DNA from: Isoetes taiwanensis
Lineage: Eukaryota > Streptophyta > Lycopodiopsida > Isoetales > Isoetaceae
Assembly: GCA_021234155.1 (NCBI GenBank)
Contig: JAJEKV010000042.1
Span: forward strand, 1,294,257 to 1,358,256
Length of the DNA stretch: 64,000 nt
Direction: 5' to 3'
Made by a program: the position numbers and the translations under genes. The notes beneath the pieces were generated by a model. The model was given only the letters and a program-made list of their open reading frames with translations, was not told the DNA's origin and ran no database searches. This document shows positions 22,320-34,662 of this stretch, one piece after another. Within the stretch, counting starts at the first letter, position 1, and every line of letters begins with the position of its first letter.

Positions 22320-25196
22320 ATTTGAACATGTGTTTGAGGCAAATTTTCTATGTGCCATTCGGTTGCGTACAGAAATGCATATTAGAAAAACTAACTTGCA
22401 ATATACATTTTTTAAACTGCATCCAGCATTGTAGAGACATAATATAGTTCAAAATTGTGCAAATTCCAACCCGAAAAAGCCTGCTGGCATTGGAGGTACA
22501 AAAGCCCTGCCAACCAGCAATTCATGATCCAACAATATGGGTAGCACCAAAATTTTAAATGATGGCAAATCAGAGCCTGCGACTTTTATCGCGACAACTT
22601 TTATTGCTGCGGACGGAGCTTTTTTTTTCTATGATGAATTAAGGCGAAGAAACTGCATAAGGCCTTCGCCTTCAACATTGTCAAAATTCATAGCTGGCCT
22701 TGCCTAAAAGGGTAACTTGGATTTGATGAAAGATCTATGAGTCATGTGAAATATCTGGAGAAGTTGTGAATCTTTATGTTTACTATTTGTGGTATTCGGG
22801 TGCACAATTTGCTTCACATTATGTATTCTTTCTATTCTATTTTATGTATTCCAGATCATGCCAAAGTTTGAAACAATCATTAGATTCACTATGAAATTCG
22901 CGAACTTACCTCTAACTCTCAGTCATTTAATCATTGTGCACCACATACATCAAATCTAGAGGGAATAATGTCCATGAATACTACAAAGCAAAACGTAATT
23001 GTCGTAATGAACCCCACGGGCATGCGATCATAAATCTGCAATCATAAACTTTGTGCAATCTACCAAGAGATGCCTATATTGCATGCAGGAAACTTTGTCT
23101 GCAATACCTCAGATAGTAAGCAAATCCATCGGAATAGTACTCGAGATAGTAATATCTTTTTTGCAACAGAGCTCAGAGCTCGTTGTAACATAGATCAGAA
23201 AATAAAGATGGAGGCATAGCTGGTCATAAGATTTTACAAAACATGTACATAGAAGGGATTTAAAAATACATTGTATAAAATTGAAATTAGAAAACTACCT
23301 GAGGATCTTCTATGGAATGGGTAGAGAGAGTGTTGTTCAATATGCAAAACCATCTTCAGTAAGCATGCTCTCAGTAACCTGCAAACAAATAACCTGCAAA
23401 AGCAAACAAATAATGGCAAATAAATAGTGCAATCCTTTAACCTACTCCAAGCAAGCGAGTATGCGCCTAGAAATTTCCGTCACTATATTTCTTACCTTAT
23501 ACGAATGCAACCGAGGAAAATTTATTAAGGAAATAAGCTGAGAGTCTTCAAAAATTCGTAAGGCTTACCTTCTGCAAAAGGCCAACTCCTGGATGCTGAA
23601 AACTCTTTCCTGAAGCTTGAAAGTTCTAACTGGAAGGTACATTTTGAAGGTTTTCCTATCCACTCCAATATACAAACATCGGTTCCTGCACATGCTTATA
23701 TCAGTACTATTTCTAAGATATTGGGCACCAAACCTGCACTTCTTTTTCATCAATGTGCACAAAATACAGACTCGTCAATGTTCACAAAATATAGAGAGCT
23801 CCTTACCATAAGTAATGTGCCCAAGACTGCCCAAAATTTGCAATTTCATTTTATAGAGCAAAGCCCATTGTTCCTCTCAGCCTCCATACTATTACATTGT
23901 TGAAGAAATAGTCATTACTAAAGAAGTCATGCCAAATTATTTGAAGTGCTCAAATCCATTAGAAATATTTTTACAATCTTGCCTCGAAGACAAATGCTTC
24001 ATATAGGCTTGTATCACCTGCCAAAAAATGCAAAGCACATGAGTTAAACATCCAATCTTTGCAACTATGGGCCAAACCTCAACCATCTCCGAAAGCTATA
24101 TCTAACCTGGTATATAGTTTCGATGTGAAGGCATGCGACCATTGAGAAGGAAATTGTAAAAAACGTCTCTAGAAGTAGTAACGTGGAGAAACCTACCAAG
24201 CTTACTGGATGCCCCTTTTTCGTGTTTAGATCCAGATAATACTCTTGCATGAAAGCCAAGTTCTTCCTTATTTAATAGTTCAGCCTTTATCAAGGTAAGC
24301 CCAAACTCGCAATGACTTTATGTAGGCATATCATGTATATTGCGGAAAAGGAAAACATCAGCCAGATCTATAGTAAACCACAGCAGCCGATTCAAGCTGG
24401 ACGTATACCAAGCAGCTTTAAAGATCAATAGCAGAACTAAACCACTTACCCTGGCATCCTAAGGATCAGCGGCAAACCCTTAACCTGGCATCATGAAGAT
24501 CAGTGTCATGCTTACAATCAGCAGGCGCCCCCCAAGCCATTCATGCCCCAGCGGCTGCACGAAAATGTTGGAAGGGGAAATGTTCGTGGGCATGTACGAA
24601 AATAAGTTTATTTGCACGGAAAATAAATCATACCCACAATTTTTTCTCAATTTTTAGACAATCGAAAATTGTTTCCGGCAGCCAAAACCCTTAAAACCTT
24701 GGAAAAATCAACTTGAAAAAAATCCAAAAAAGTTTTTAGCAAACCGAAAAATCCCAAATTAACAAGATTGATTGATATTTTATGTTAAGCAACTTTTGGA
24801 AAAGTTCCATTTTACCATGGTCCACTAATGATAACCCTCCCCATAGCATGCATTTTATTTGTTATGAAACCCTATGTACATGTAAACAACTAAGATTGTC
24901 ATCTATCCCTTGCTTTCATGGTATACATTTTATTTGCTATCCTCACAATAAAACTCATGTTTTTGTACATGGGCCCAAATTTTGCAACTTTGGAAGGCAT
25001 ATAATTGGGGAGACGTCATGATTGATTTTGATTGTTCTCTCACGCCTAATTGACTCCGTGTGGTAGAAAATTCTAACCTTAAGGGTCAAACATACAATGT
25101 GTTGTTGACTAATGAAAGAGAATGATAACAATGCGGTGAAATATTGGCTCCACACTTTTAGGGTTGGATTCGAGAAAACTGTGAGTCAAATACACT
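22320..25196. other. Non-coding stretch, no gene recognised
   Basis: AT-rich DNA with many short frames on both strands and no recognisable domain. Splice-like signals occur (for example around 23400-24300 on the minus strand), so a poorly conserved or non-coding transcript cannot be excluded. Confidence 0.5.
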
Positions 25197-25433
25197 GGGC
25201 ATTTGGTCTAGTGGTAACACACTAGTTCCTTAGCAATGTGGTCTCGAGTTCGAGACCGCCCAGAATCGCACTCGGTACTGTTGGGGGTCAAATCCTAACA
25301 GACGCAATGTAAGGTGGTTGGGGGCAGGGCCCAACCCAGCAATGTAGTGTGGTGTGTGGTCACATGTCCAGTTGGATGCTGCCTAGTGGCGTGACGTTAA
25401 AATACTATCTATCTATCTATCTATCTATTTTAC
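25197..25433 (+). mobile_element. tRNA-derived SINE with (TATC)n tail
   Basis: The first 66 bases look like a tRNA: GGGC at the 5' end pairs with GCCC at 25258-25261, an A box TGGTCTAGTGGTAA lies at 25204-25217, and a B box GAGTTCGAGACC at 25246-25257. The A box resembles plant tRNA-Gly. A 140-base unrelated body follows and the element ends in about six TATC repeats (25403-25433). Head, body and short-repeat tail are the defining layout of a pol III-transcribed SINE mobilised by a LINE. No clear target duplication was seen. Confidence 0.85.
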
Positions 25434-25489
25434 AAGTCGAATAATGCAACATCCATCCCTTATGTACATATAGAGATTTTAGTTGTTAT

Positions 25490-25567
25490 AACTATGCTAC
25501 TTAACGCAGTTGGCTAACGCGTTAGGTTTTAACCTCTCTTGCATGGGTTCGAGCCTAGCTTTTTTTC
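25490..25567 (+). other. tRNA-Lys-like sequence (degenerate) with T-run terminator
   Basis: CGCAGTTGGCTAACGCG (D-arm and A box), GGTTTTAACC (anticodon-loop-like, matching UUU) and GGGTTCGAGCCTAGC (B box) occur in tRNA order, followed by TTTTTTTC, a pol III terminator. Acceptor and T-stem pairing is poor, so it is more likely a decayed tRNA or SINE head than a working tRNA gene. Confidence 0.45.
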
Positions 25568-26846
25568 TTTTTTTGCATAATATTTTCTTAATTATTCGAT
25601 TTAAACAATACTGATGTAAATCTACGTGTCTGGTACCGCATTTTTGGTATTAGACTTGCAGAATAAAAGCAAATTTACACTTATTTCAAATCCAACCCAT
25701 AATTAATCGAGAGCCAGAAAAAAAGCACCGGATAACAATTAGGTCCAGATTCCACTCCGGTGGAAGATCAGAGGCAGAGAAGCCTGAGAGCTCCACGACA
25801 GTAAGAAATCATGAGTTTGGCATTCCACTACAGTCCAAGAAATTCCAATGTGGCATCGAAAATCTGTGATTTAACTCTCGGGTAAGATCCCTCAGGAGTT
25901 TCTGTTACCGCCTCCTAAGATCTGCCACATAAGCAAATCAGTGTTCTTAGGAAGACTGCCGGAGCTGTAGTGGAGGCCCAGATTCCATTACGAACATGTT
26001 ATGCTTTTTTCTAATCTAATAATAGCAATAAGGCAATAGGGTTAAAATCAGCATAAAATGTCATGCTTAATGGATAGTTACATATGTCGGACAAGTGGCA
26101 TGTCAAGTCTATGGTTTTGTAATAGGAAGCAGAGGAGCTTCATTTTCATGGATGGAAAATAAATGCACGTGGAAAGACAAATTCAACAAGCAAGACAAAG
26201 GGCAAGGGCAACGTCAGAAATAGATCTAGGGTGAAGTGCGCCCGTCAAAATGACGGGAACCACCTTTCCCACGGAGTCCCGAGCTCGACGGCTATGGCGA
26301 TGGCAGCGACCTTTTGGTTAGGCCTAAGACAAAGGTGGGGAGGGCGTGGCAGCCCTTGCCCTTGCCTTTGCCCTTGTTTGCCTTTGGCTTTGGCCCACTG
26401 TCCCATTTCCCTTCTGCTTGGACATGGCTACTTGCACCGCCGTCCTTAGAAATTAGGGCTTCTCATCCTCTTCCCTTTTCTTCACCCGACCCTCCACCCT
26501 TTTCTTCTCAGAACTCCGCCTATTTTGCCCTACCCAACACGGCGCGGATCCTTCAGACATGTTGTTAATTCTTATTCCCGCCTTCCTTCTCGGCTTCGTC
26601 TAATCTAGCGTAAGGTATTTTGAAGAATTGGGGATTGTCTCTAACTGGATTAGAGAAAGGAAGACATGCAAGTGGTTCTGCGTGCATGAAAGAATTCGAT
26701 CAACTGTCAGGAGAAGGTATGGCTCCAATTGGCTGCGTAACTCGCTTATGAGGTTATTGGGTGCTTTGCAATTGTGGGGATTCATAAGCTGAGCCGACGG
26801 TTCTTGGAGTCCGTACACTTTTGCTGGAATTAGTGTGTTTTTTGGT
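25568..26846. other. Upstream region of the NFRKB-like gene
   Basis: Probably includes its promoter and 5' leader, possibly with a non-coding or unrecognised first exon. GC content rises at 26220-26580, where a CCCTTGCC / CCTTTGCC repeat (26350-26400) occurs. No confident coding frame was found. Confidence 0.4.
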
Positions 26847-29800
26847 ATGGATATATGTAATGGATCAGAAAATATGTCTAAGAAGTCGCCACAATGCCAA
26901 ATGCATGAGGTTTCACAAATTGCGAGCAGATGGAAGCTAAAGCCCCACGTGGGTCTTGAATGGAATGATTTACGAAAAACAGTAGTAGCAAAGGAGGCAC
27001 AAGTGGGATTATCATGGCGTAACCTCTCACTAGGTGCAGGATTGGTTATTTGCAGAAAGCATCAAACAGGTCTAGCGGATGTCATTGAAGTGCCAAAAGA
27101 AGTTTTTGATTTGAAGGACCTGAAAGATGTCCTTTCAATGGAGGTGAAGATTTCAATTTACCTCTATATTTCCGTTTTGTGTCATTACTTATTGTTCTAT
27201 TCATTGACATGCAATCTATTAATCGCTCCATATGGTGTGCAGACATGGAAAGGGTGTTTATCAGACTCTGAAAGAAGATACCTTTCTGAATTCTTACCAC
27301 AAAATGTAGATCCAGAGTTGTCAGCTAATTTTGTGCTTGGAGGTGGCAATGTGAGTTTTGGCAACCCACTATCTTCATGGTGAGCTCTCACTCGGCTATT
27401 GGATTGTTAGAATAAAGATTTATGCTAATGCATATGCTTTTGAATAAACTAGGGGGCAACTGGTATGCAATGGAAATGCTCACCCTGATACAGTAGCTTC
27501 AAACGAGCTTAAGCTCCAGGAGAATCAAAAGCACTACCATAATGAGCTGCAGAATTACCACAAAAAGTTAGTTCCTCTCTGTGATGTTGGTTTTCTTTCG
27601 AGTTGTGTTCAAGCACTCACTTTGTTTTGTCTTTCAGACTGATTGAAAGCCTTCAGGAGTTGAAGGCCATATGGAATGTATGCAAGAATCCAAGGGAATT
27701 GCAGTCCATGTTTCAGAAGTACGTCTGATATTTCTTTTCATTTTTATTAGAGATGCTATAGATGCATGTTTGTGAGATGCTGCGGGACTTTTACTTTCCT
27801 TTTCTTGTATTTTGCTTGCTAGCAATCACATTTAAGAAACCAAATGGTTGATGGAGGTTTGCAAGATTCGTGCTTTCTGGATAATAAGACAAATAATATT
27901 AATTAGATATTGATGAAAATATTACTTTTTGAAGTTTTTTTGTAGTGCTCTAGAGCCTTTTGACTATGGAACCCATATTTCTCACATTGCTATGGCATGG
28001 TTTGGAAGACTTGTGCCTGTAGTATAGTAGGAATTTAAACAGTCATTGATGCCTTTAGTTAATAAATTGATAGGAAAGTATTCTTGGGCGCTGTGATACT
28101 CTATATAAGTTCCACCATTCGAGATAGACCTTGCTTTTTTTTGGTTGCCTATTCAATGGTGAAGTCAAGACATCAAAGATTGAAGGTCTTTGATGCGAGA
28201 CATGTTAAATGAAATAATAGAATGTCAATAAAGTGCAGTTCTCGTCTTTGTATGGAACAAACATTTTAGTTACCATCAACATGTCTTTCAGTGCTTTTTT
28301 ATATGGAGTGTACTACCATTACTTTTCAATGCCATAACTTTGTTCCCTGCATGAAACAAATGTTATGTTTATGATTGAGTTCGGAATTGTGTGAACTGCT
28401 GGTATAAGCTCATTAGAACTGATTACAAAAGGAATACACAGATGGATGAAGGGACGTTCTGGCTTGGAGTTGGATGGATTAAAAGAAAATGTAGGAAGCA
28501 AGAGACTTTTGAAGTGTCCAATTAGAAAGGGTTTTTCACGGGAAGAGAAGCAGGTTTTGAGAGGTGTGTGTGAAGACTTCTCTTCAAGGTATTCTTCTGC
28601 TTTTTTAGATGTTTTAGTATTCTTTTGCTTTGATGTTTTAATAGTTTGAGTGGGAGAATCATTACCATAAACATTTGTGAGCAAAGGGCCACTCAGGTGT
28701 ATATCTGCATCTTCTCCATTTTAACATGTAAATTTGCCTGGATGGGTTAAATCCTACTTCACTTCATGTTTGATGCCAAATATTTTTTTGGACTATTCTC
28801 AAACATTAGGCATGTTTTGGCATTTTTCTTCTTTAGGATCTCCATGGTGATTTGGTATTATTCACAAACCACCACTTCCATATGTGCGTTATGATCCTTA
28901 CCTTGGATCATGTTAACAGTTCCGGATAGATGGGACGGATCAGCTTGGAGTTGATGGACCATGATGACTGGTCGGTCATGAATGCCAGAATTTAAGACGC
29001 GAACTCCATGTCAAGACCTAAAATGGGAATAATCTCTGGGTCAAAGGTAAAGGGGAAAAGTTGAAATGAAAAGCTAGTTTCCACTATATAAGGGAAGGTG
29101 TTTGAGGAGAGAGATCATCATCCTTGGTGTGTTTGATCATCATCTTCGGGTGTGCGTTCTTGGGCTACTGAGCAGCTGATAGACTGGCTTATTGCTCTTT
29201 CGTCACTGGCTCTCAGCCCGGGGAAGGATTGACAGCAGAGTCCTGGGGAATTCCGGCATGTAGCTTCCATCTGGAAGTATTTTGGTTGGACCTCTCGCTT
29301 TCACTGAGAGAGGATTGGTTCTGATCGTAACAACTTGCCTTCTCCAACACCCACCAGACAAAAATTTAGTACCTATATGGTCACATAGTGAGGCACACAT
29401 GAATTTGGGTGGTAGCTATGGTGTTTTCTTGAGATGTTTATGAAGGGAGGAAAATTAGGAATGGACTGCATGTGATTGAATGGCTTGCTCTGGTCTTCTA
29501 CCGTACAACTCTTGTCTGCTTGCTTTGGAATTTACGGTAACATTATGATTATTGGTGTGCTATATTCTTGTAGCATTATACGACCTCAATTTCTTATTAT
29601 CTTCCATTCTCATTGAGATTTATTACGTATTTCTTGCCTTATGTAAAGTCAGAAGAAGCGTAAGCATGTTCCACCCTTAGTTGAGACGCCAGGAGAGGAT
29701 TTATCTCAGAAAGATGCTGTGAGTGGAGATGAATTACCTGATTATGTTCAGACTATTAAGGTGAGTTTATGGTGATTCTATCGCTGTAACTTAGAGTGCA

Positions 29801-31636
29801 AAGCATGTTTATCATTTTACATTTCTGTCTGCAGATTGGTCGCAAGCAGCATATGGACCTTGTGAGAAGGGAAAGTGGGACTGGTGAACTCAACATGGAC
29901 ATACTGAATTCAGTACTTAGCAACTCTGAGGATGTGAAACTCAGGAACCGCTGGTTGGTGCATTGGTTTTAGACTTAATAGCTAGCTTTGTTGGTTAAGA
30001 AGCTGCAGTCACAATATTTGTAATGCAGGACCCTGATTGCTTGGAGTGATATTCCAAAAGCAGTTGCACGTTTCAAAGAATTTTCTTCAAACAGGACAAA
30101 GCATGCTAGTTCTGTAGCTGCAAATTGCATGCAGCATGTTTACGAGGTTTGTGGCTAGACAACTTCTCTTCCTTTTGCTTTGACTTACACTGAGATGCAT
30201 ATTTTCTTCAGAGTCGGAAAGGATCTGCTACTCTTGATTCTCTTGAAATGCGTAAAGATTCTCATTTACAAGCAAGTAGTTCTGGCATGGATAAATCTTT
30301 GAAGCAGTCTTCACCAACATGCAGACAAGGCAATAACAGCTTCCAGAAAGATGGACAGTCATATAAAAAATTTAGTGGCTTAGAGGACCAAGTTCCAGCA
30401 GGTTTACAAGCCGGTAATTCTCCATTTGTTGGTTACGCAGATGGGGTTCTAGAAAAGACAACCCAAAGATCCAATATAGCAGCGCCGATGGTGGACCCAT
30501 TGAGACAATTAGACAAATCAATGTCTTGGCATGACGGACATGCTATCTTTATCCCTAATAATGGGACAATGTTGGAGGATATTCCCATGGTTTCTCGTAG
30601 AGGACATGGTATGATGTTCGAGGAGGATGTTGGTTTGGTCTCAAATATGGCAAACCCTTGTTCAGACATGACACGATTTTCTGGCCTGAAATCAGACGTT
30701 TTTGCTCCAATGAACAGACTGGTGGCAGGCCATACAAGGGATGTTTCTCAGGGTATGTCACAGTTGGATGCTGGAAGTCGCACTCAAATATTTGCAAACG
30801 GGCTTCATCAATCTAGGGAAGCTCTTCCATTTTTTGGCCATAGAACAGAGAATCCTAATGTACAGCGCCGTGCTCTTAAAGCACAATTTGTAGAAGATTC
30901 AGGCCATTCAAGAAGCACTAATGCTGCATATAAAGTGGAACAGATGCCGTTTCTACAAGATGATCGTCTTCGAACAACTCAACAACCAAGACCCATGTTA
31001 GATGTTCATCTAGGTGGTCGTGCCCAAAGGAACTCCATATTTGGACACAGATCTGTGGATCATGGAGAACAATACATAGGCGCAGGCCCAGAGAAAAAGG
31101 AACTGGAGTTATTCAAAGACTTGCCATCTTTAAGACGACAGGAGAACATTGTGTCTCAAAGACAAGGGCCAGGCAAATTGCCTAGTTTTTACTCAAGCGA
31201 GGGTAACGAGCAGTCTGTACAAAGTCATTTAAATAGCATGCCATTGCTGGATGCTCCTGCACCTCTAATTTCTCCTTTAGGGCAAGCACATCAATCTATG
31301 TGTTTTCCAAGCTGGGATAATGTGGGAATGGGGGGCAATATATTGGATGCTTCTCTTCAAAGGCAACATGAAGATCAGTGGTTTGATCCTAGGTTCAGTA
31401 GTAGATTTAATATGGATGGGACAGAACTGAGCAACCCCCTTGGTAATGGACAAAATTATTCTGTACAAAACTGGTCATCTCGGCATGAACAGAACATGTC
31501 CTTGACAGGCTCCCATAATCCGTTATTAGATGGTAGGCAGCAACCTTTTGTTCCTATAAGCTATGCCACTGGGAAGCACTATGCGGGTGCTGAACAAACT
31601 TTTTTTCATGGCTCATGGAATCAACAGGGTCCTTGA
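26847..31636 (+). CDS. NFRKB-like DEUBAD-domain nuclear protein, nine exons
   Basis: Joined exons 26847-27143, 27243-27379, 27453-27566, 27638-27718, 28442-28588, 29649-29760, 29835-29953, 30029-30146 and 30212-31636 keep phase throughout and give 849 residues. Residues ~80-145 (EVFDLKDLKDVLS, CLSDSERRYLSEFLP, FGNPLSSW) match the DEUBAD-type region of plant proteins related to nuclear factor kappa-B-binding protein, a partner of the INO80 chromatin remodeller in animals. A basic KKRKH patch follows near 260 and an IGRKQHMDLVRRESG block near 297. Residues 376-849 are low in order and rich in Gln, Ser, Gly and Met. Exon 5 was placed by phase: without it the frame does not join. The N-terminus may be incomplete, because relatives have a basic leader upstream. 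Likely a nuclear chromatin cofactor. Confidence 0.8.
28880..29400. other. Candidate old insertion inside intron 5
   Basis: The 1,060-base fifth intron (28589-29648) contains a GC-richer block with CTATATAAGGG at ~29085, a short internal repeat (TGTTTGATCATCATC, once with CCTTGG and once with CTTCGG context) and a TCCAACACCC end. This looks like a solo LTR or similar insertion, but no termini or target duplication could be fixed. Confidence 0.3.
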
Positions 31637-33546
31637 TCATGTGAAGATGGTTTCTCTTCAGTGTGAATGCTTCACACAGTCTCAAGTTTTTGTAATATAT
31701 GATTTATCCGAGACAAGATGTACATTGATGTTTACGATCAATTTGTAACATATCTAGAGGCAAATGTGGTTCTTATTCTTTAACTGGTTATGCAGGTGTG
31801 TCTGTGTTCTAAGGACAATTCATCTATACATGCACAAAAACTTTTATTTTGGGATAACAGGGAAACATTTCAGATTAATTAAGGAGCTTTACGTGGCATT
31901 TTGGTCTTAAAATTCCATCGGTTCTGCAAACTTTCTATTTGATTTCCTGGCATAGATAGCAACGGAGCTAGCAACGGAGTTCAATTTCCCAAAAGTACAT
32001 ATAACGCCACTGGAGTTTTTAAGCATGTTCTCTAGCAGATATGGATGAAAGGAATGGAGTATGTCCAAAGGACTTTTCATGGCTTGGGTCCTTGGTTCCC
32101 GAAATTCCCCAGAAGCCTTGTAAGCTACCGTGTGGAAATGAAAATTGGCAGTATAGTTCGTAGCTGGTAGGCTGATCTAAATCCAGTAGGAAAACTGCCG
32201 ATTATAGGCAAAAAATTTCCCAAACCAAGCTTGGGTCTCTTATTTCTTTTAGGTGACCTCTTCTAAGAGAGTCGGAGAGGTCAGCTTGATGGTACCCATT
32301 GGTGACGCTGCAAGTAGGTAATGCCGACGGCCTATGGGCTGAACAACGGTAAAATGAGATAATACGATAATAGTTCTATCTTTATTTATTGCCAATGGGT
32401 ATTCGTATATTCTTTAGAATCTTCCACATGAAAAGCTACTGAAAAACTCTTGCACCAATAAATGGTGTGAAATGAACCATTTCGTTGTTACAACAGAGCA
32501 ATACTTGACAATGAAAAAAATACAAGCTGGCTATGGCGTTCAGATGAGGGGGCTTGAGGATATGGATGATTCCTGTAGAATGAGCTTGTTCCCTTTAGCT
32601 GTGGTTGTGAAAGATCATCTATTTATAAGGAAATCTGCCTTCTGCTTTAAGCCCCAAAACCTCCAGGCACAAAGACACCATGCAAAGCACAAGAAATTAG
32701 ATCGATGGCTTTAGGCTATGACTATGCCAACTTCAGCTATGGCTGTGAAAGGAGGTCTGTTTATAAGGAATCTGGGCTGAAGGATTCAAACGTCTAGGCA
32801 CAATGGCCTCACCAGAACCCTCGCCTATTCAAGAAGCACCATATAAGAAGATTCAAGAACAAAGCATAAGAAAATAATCAATTGGGTGCACGGACTACGT
32901 AAATCACTAGGGCCAGTGTTTTGCTTTTTATTATAGTGTATGTTTTTTTAGGTATCTTTTGGTTATCAGTTTCCTAAGCGGCGCCACCAGAATACCACTT
33001 ACCCATTTTTATACACTAGGTTTATATACATCTTTCATAATTCATTCACAAGTTTTATCGACATATCTTTCATTAATTCAGAAACTACAGTTAGAAACCA
33101 AATCTTTCATATCCATTCAGATAATCCAAAAACTGTATTCCAAAAACTGTTGAACTTGAGTTCATATTCCAAAACAATAGTAACTTCTTGAACAACACTG
33201 ATATTTGCCGAACTAGAGGTAATATATCGAACAATAGAACCTGAACACACTGATATTTGCTGAACATATTAAGACAGAACAAAACTGAGCTGAGTTTAAA
33301 GTCACTGAACTTCCATTTCAAAATCAGGTTTGTTTTATCAACAAGAGCGTGGCCACTAGAATCTGAAAGGACAAATGTACAGTTATTGAATATTGCTCCA
33401 ACAAAACTTTAACCACCTGCAATATCAAAAAATAACTATAAACATAAAGATAGATAAGATAGAAAGAACATAAAAGATAAAAAATATACAAGTATCGAAA
33501 GGCTACTAGAATTATTTGCTTACACGGTCTTCCTTGAAAAATAGTG
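31637..33546. other. Intergenic stretch after the NFRKB-like gene
   Basis: Begins with the likely 3' UTR. An imperfect duplication of about 150 bp lies at 32595-32830 (GCTGTGGTTGTGAAAG and GCTATGGCTGTGAAAGGAG, each followed by TTTATAAGGAA). No coding frame is credible. Confidence 0.5.
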
Positions 33547-34620
33547 TCACAGTTTCAGATTGGTTTCCAGAAGTTCTTCAAGCATCTCATTACTAAAATC
33601 ATCACCAGGTTCACTAACAAAAATAATACCAGAATTTGCAACAGAAGGAACCGCGTCAGAACACTTTCCAACATCAGAAGCATTAGACATCTTCCTCTTT
33701 TCCACTTTTGAACTTAAGTTCCCACTATTGACCACACCTTAAAGCAAACAATAAAACAATAAAAACGATAATACAATTAACAAACAAGTAGATAAAGATA
33801 TTAACTTGCGCTAACAGTTTGAAGTGGCAAAATCACCTTTGATGACCGTGAATATCACAAGGATATCTCTTTTGCAGTAATTAGATCATGCAGAACATCA
33901 TTGTACAACTTTAATGAACCGTCACCACTATAAAATTTCGGATTAATCTCCGTAGCAACATTCATCTGGATATCCTTACTTTTGTCCTACCTACATTAAT
34001 CATAACAATCTAAGTGTCTAAACAACAGTACCAAAAAGTATAAACATTAAATTCGAATATGACTCGACTCCTGTGTCCTGTAACAAGTTTCCCAATCCCG
34101 AGAGGCACACCAGCAAGTGACATGCGAGTCATCGTAGACATTCGATGACATGTGCTAGAAATCTGACAATCAACAACGCTGCCATGCTTTCGTAAGGCAG
34201 CTGGACATTTTATTCACACCAAACCTAGTCTTCACAAACTAGATCTATATAAACAGACATATAAACAATTTCTATTGGAAGAAAACCTATAAAGAATTAA
34301 AGAAGGGAAGTACTTACATTGTCTTGAAAGTTTAATATAACTTGCAGAAAGAATGGCCTTGGATCTAGAGTCTCCTTTACTAGAATGTGCCTCACGTCCT
34401 CTTCAAAGCTCTAGAGATGGATTGACTAAAATATGATTCATCAAATCGAGTCACTATTGTGCCCCAATTCTGATTGATTCCTTCATGATAAAGTAAACCT
34501 AAGTAAACCTTAAAAACTTGAATAGAAACCTTACCAAACCTTATAAAGAAACAAATAATCTTACATATGAACCAAAGGGTACTTTGCTTCCGAAGCAGAA
34601 GCTCTTCCAAGATAAACAAA
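33547..34620 (-). pseudogene. Decayed Crypton-like tyrosine recombinase copy
   Basis: Reading right to left: VTRFDESYF (~34440), DPRPFFLQVILNFQDN ending in a GTAAGT donor (~34320), MTRMSLAGVPLGIGKLVTGH (~34070-34140), DKSKDIQMNVATEINP then GDGSLKLYNDVLHDLI (~33870-33990), and a last exon (33547-33737) after an AG acceptor. Each block aligns with the same part of the intact gene at 49697-51616 (ATRYDTSHF, DKPRSFFL, MTTAGVPAEVGMRITGHRS, DRNKDLEMKAA, NPDGSVKTYESVLAKEIV). Stop codons, a one-base shift after GHRS and a lost donor mean it is dead. The N-terminal half is missing or beyond recognition. Confidence 0.75.
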
Positions 34621-34662
34621 ACTAACTATAGAATTAACTTTGACTGCATGCTAAACATAAAG

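Noticed and set aside
25490-25567. Functional tRNA-Lys gene
   Set aside because: A and B boxes and terminator are present, but acceptor and T-stem pairing is too poor for a working tRNA.
26231-26568. GC-rich plus-strand frames upstream of the NFRKB-like gene as a separate gene
   Set aside because: They consist largely of a CCCTTGCC repeat translated as Pro/Leu/Cys; more likely leader or promoter sequence.
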